Positions 12,840-13,511 of a stretch of DNA of 13,511 bases are shown one piece after another. A program made the translations under genes and the position numbers. The first letter of the stretch is position 1. The number at the start of each line of letters is the position of its first letter. The DNA is from DASZYF01 sp035545535 (GTDB taxonomy: Bacteria; Actinomycetota; Actinomycetes; Mycobacteriales; CAJCIY01). The stretch covers positions 1-13,511 of the forward strand of contig DASZYF010000147.1 of assembly GCA_035545535.1 (NCBI GenBank). The letters are read 5' to 3'. The notes under the pieces were generated by a model. It saw nothing but the letters and a program-made list of their open reading frames with translations, was not told where the DNA came from and made no database searches.

Positions 12840-13433
12840 CTACGTCACCGGTCCCCAGCGGATGACCGGGGTGTCCAGCTCCAGGGGACGCGCGTACGAC
12901 GGATCGGTCTCGTCACGCGATCCCTTGATGTAGCCGAGCTCGGCGAAGAACGGGGCGCGGAGCACGGACGCATCGGCGAGGAACATCGCCTCGACGGTGG
13001 AGCGGCGGAGCGCGATGCGCCACTGCCCGTCGCGCCGCTCGAGGCGGTCGAGGTAGCGGCCGCTGATGACCTGGGCGGTCTTCCCGTCGCTGCCGAGCAG
13101 GACGACGAGGACGTTGCTCTCCGCGTGCGCGGTGTCACCGTCGATCTCGCACGTGTGGGTCGTGATGTTGTGCGTGTGCGTCAGCGAGGTCCGGGCGTGC
13201 GCCTCGTTCGCCCACGCGCCGTACTCGAGGCCCGAGTTCTGCGCGGCCCCGTGCTCGTCGGTGGCATCGGGGTGGTAGACGCTGGTGATCAGATCGATGT
13301 CGTGCCGGTCGCAGCCGCGCGCGTGCCGGGCGACGACGTCCTGGATCGCGAGGCGGTCCTTGAGGTGGTGCACGTCGCGCTGCAGCGCCTCGAGGTCGAC
13401 ACCGACGTGTGGGGTGAGGGTGGGTGTTGGCAT
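12840..13433 (-). CDS. SnoaL-like (NTF2-fold) domain protein
   Basis: A 197-aa protein with a SnoaL/NTF2-like cone fold, the group containing polyketide cyclases, ketosteroid-isomerase-like enzymes and many uncharacterised dehydratase-like proteins. Seen: LKDRLAIQDVVARHARGCDRHDIDLITSVYHPDATDEHG (about residues 24-62, read in pieces), the usual first helices and acidic/His pocket; a His-rich strand THTHNITTHTCEIDGD (about 85-100); SGRYLDRLERRDGQWRIALRR, the closing sheet; and a C-terminal extension to about residue 197. The ATG at 13433 has AGGAG five bases upstream. The stop of another minus-strand gene lies 37 nt upstream, so the two are probably co-transcribed. Related proteins are common in actinobacterial steroid and aromatic catabolic loci, often without known reaction; I infer no specific substrate. 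Confidence 0.88.
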   Translation of the reverse strand: MPTPTLTPHVGVDLEALQRDVHHLKDRLAIQDVVARHARGCDRHDIDLITSVYHPDATDEHGAAQNSGLEYGAWANEAHARTSLTHTHNITTHTCEIDGDTAHAESNVLVVLLGSDGKTAQVISGRYLDRLERRDGQWRIALRRSTVEAMFLADASVLRAPFFAELGYIKGSRDETDPSYARPLELDTPVIRWGPVT

Positions 13434-13470
13434 GCGATCTCCTGCGGGGTGCGTTCGGCGACGTCGAAGG

Positions 13471-13511
13471 TCAGCCGATGAGCGAGCGGAGCAGGTCGGT
13501 GGTGCGCCGGG
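13471..13511 (-). CDS. C-terminal fragment of an unidentified minus-strand gene (continues outside window)
   Basis: Reading the minus strand from the window edge gives RRTTDLLRSLIG and a stop at 13473-13471. The stop sits 37 nt before the SnoaL-like start, a typical operon spacing. Twelve residues are too few to assign a family, and the frame itself is only probable: a second frame on this strand is also open to the edge. Confidence 0.4.
   Translation of the reverse strand, partial: RRTTDLLRSLIG

Noticed and set aside
13125..13481. 118-codon plus-strand frame opposite the SnoaL-like gene
   Set aside because: No domain. The minus strand has a good ribosome site and clear SnoaL-like sequence.
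1..13511. Mobile elements, CRISPR arrays, tRNA or rRNA genes
   Set aside because: I saw no transposase or integrase, no regularly spaced repeats, no flanking terminal repeats, and no tRNA- or rRNA-like stretch.

Overview
The window is very GC-rich, tightly packed bacterial DNA. Several signs point to an actinomycete or acidimicrobial-type Actinomycetota: strong G/C bias at third codon positions, frequent GTG starts, start/stop overlaps, -10 elements of the CTAGNNT type, a likely leaderless gene, an LAXTG-type (class E) sortase signal, and a dense set of acyl-CoA-handling families. No rRNA, tRNA, CRISPR array, insertion sequence or phage gene is visible. It reads as a catabolic (fatty-acid, terpenoid or aromatic CoA-thioester) region. 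The substrate cannot be named from sequence alone.

Region 1 (1-1999, + strand): the 3' end of an ACAD10/11-like acyl-CoA dehydrogenase, then two classical short-chain dehydrogenases in one operon. Region 2 (2000-8239, + strand): a 94-bp gap with a good -35/-10 promoter starts a second tightly coupled operon of five genes. These are a COG2159-type amidohydrolase; a homologue of it in which every recognisable metal-ligand position is changed; a 106-aa stand-alone Rieske ferredoxin; a 782-aa protein of two fused CaiB/BaiF CoA-transferase domains; and a single-domain CaiB/BaiF protein. All junctions in this operon overlap or are 3 nt apart.

Region 3 (8240-9810): a divergent locus. A flavin-reductase-like protein and a 67-aa Cys-containing protein are on the minus strand. 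A TetR repressor is on the plus strand. Between them is a nearly perfect 20-bp palindrome beside a CTAG that can form a -10 element in both directions. The TetR has no ordinary start codon where its domain should begin; an ACG sits there, correctly spaced behind a purine-rich site.

Region 4 (9811-13511): a secreted CocE/NonD-type (X-Pro dipeptidyl-peptidase S15-like) serine hydrolase with a C-terminal LAATG sorting signal; an acyl-CoA thioesterase II that appears to be read from a leaderless transcript; and, convergent on the minus strand, a SnoaL-like protein preceded by the last codons of an unidentified gene.

Working model (inference): CoA transferases activate an acid, the dehydrogenases oxidise the acyl-CoA, the amidohydrolase acts on a carboxylated or ring-cleaved intermediate, and the thioesterase releases CoA. 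The TetR most likely controls itself and the divergent flavin-reductase pair. The most unusual element is the translationally coupled enzyme/pseudo-enzyme amidohydrolase pair next to an orphan Rieske ferredoxin and three CaiB/BaiF domains.
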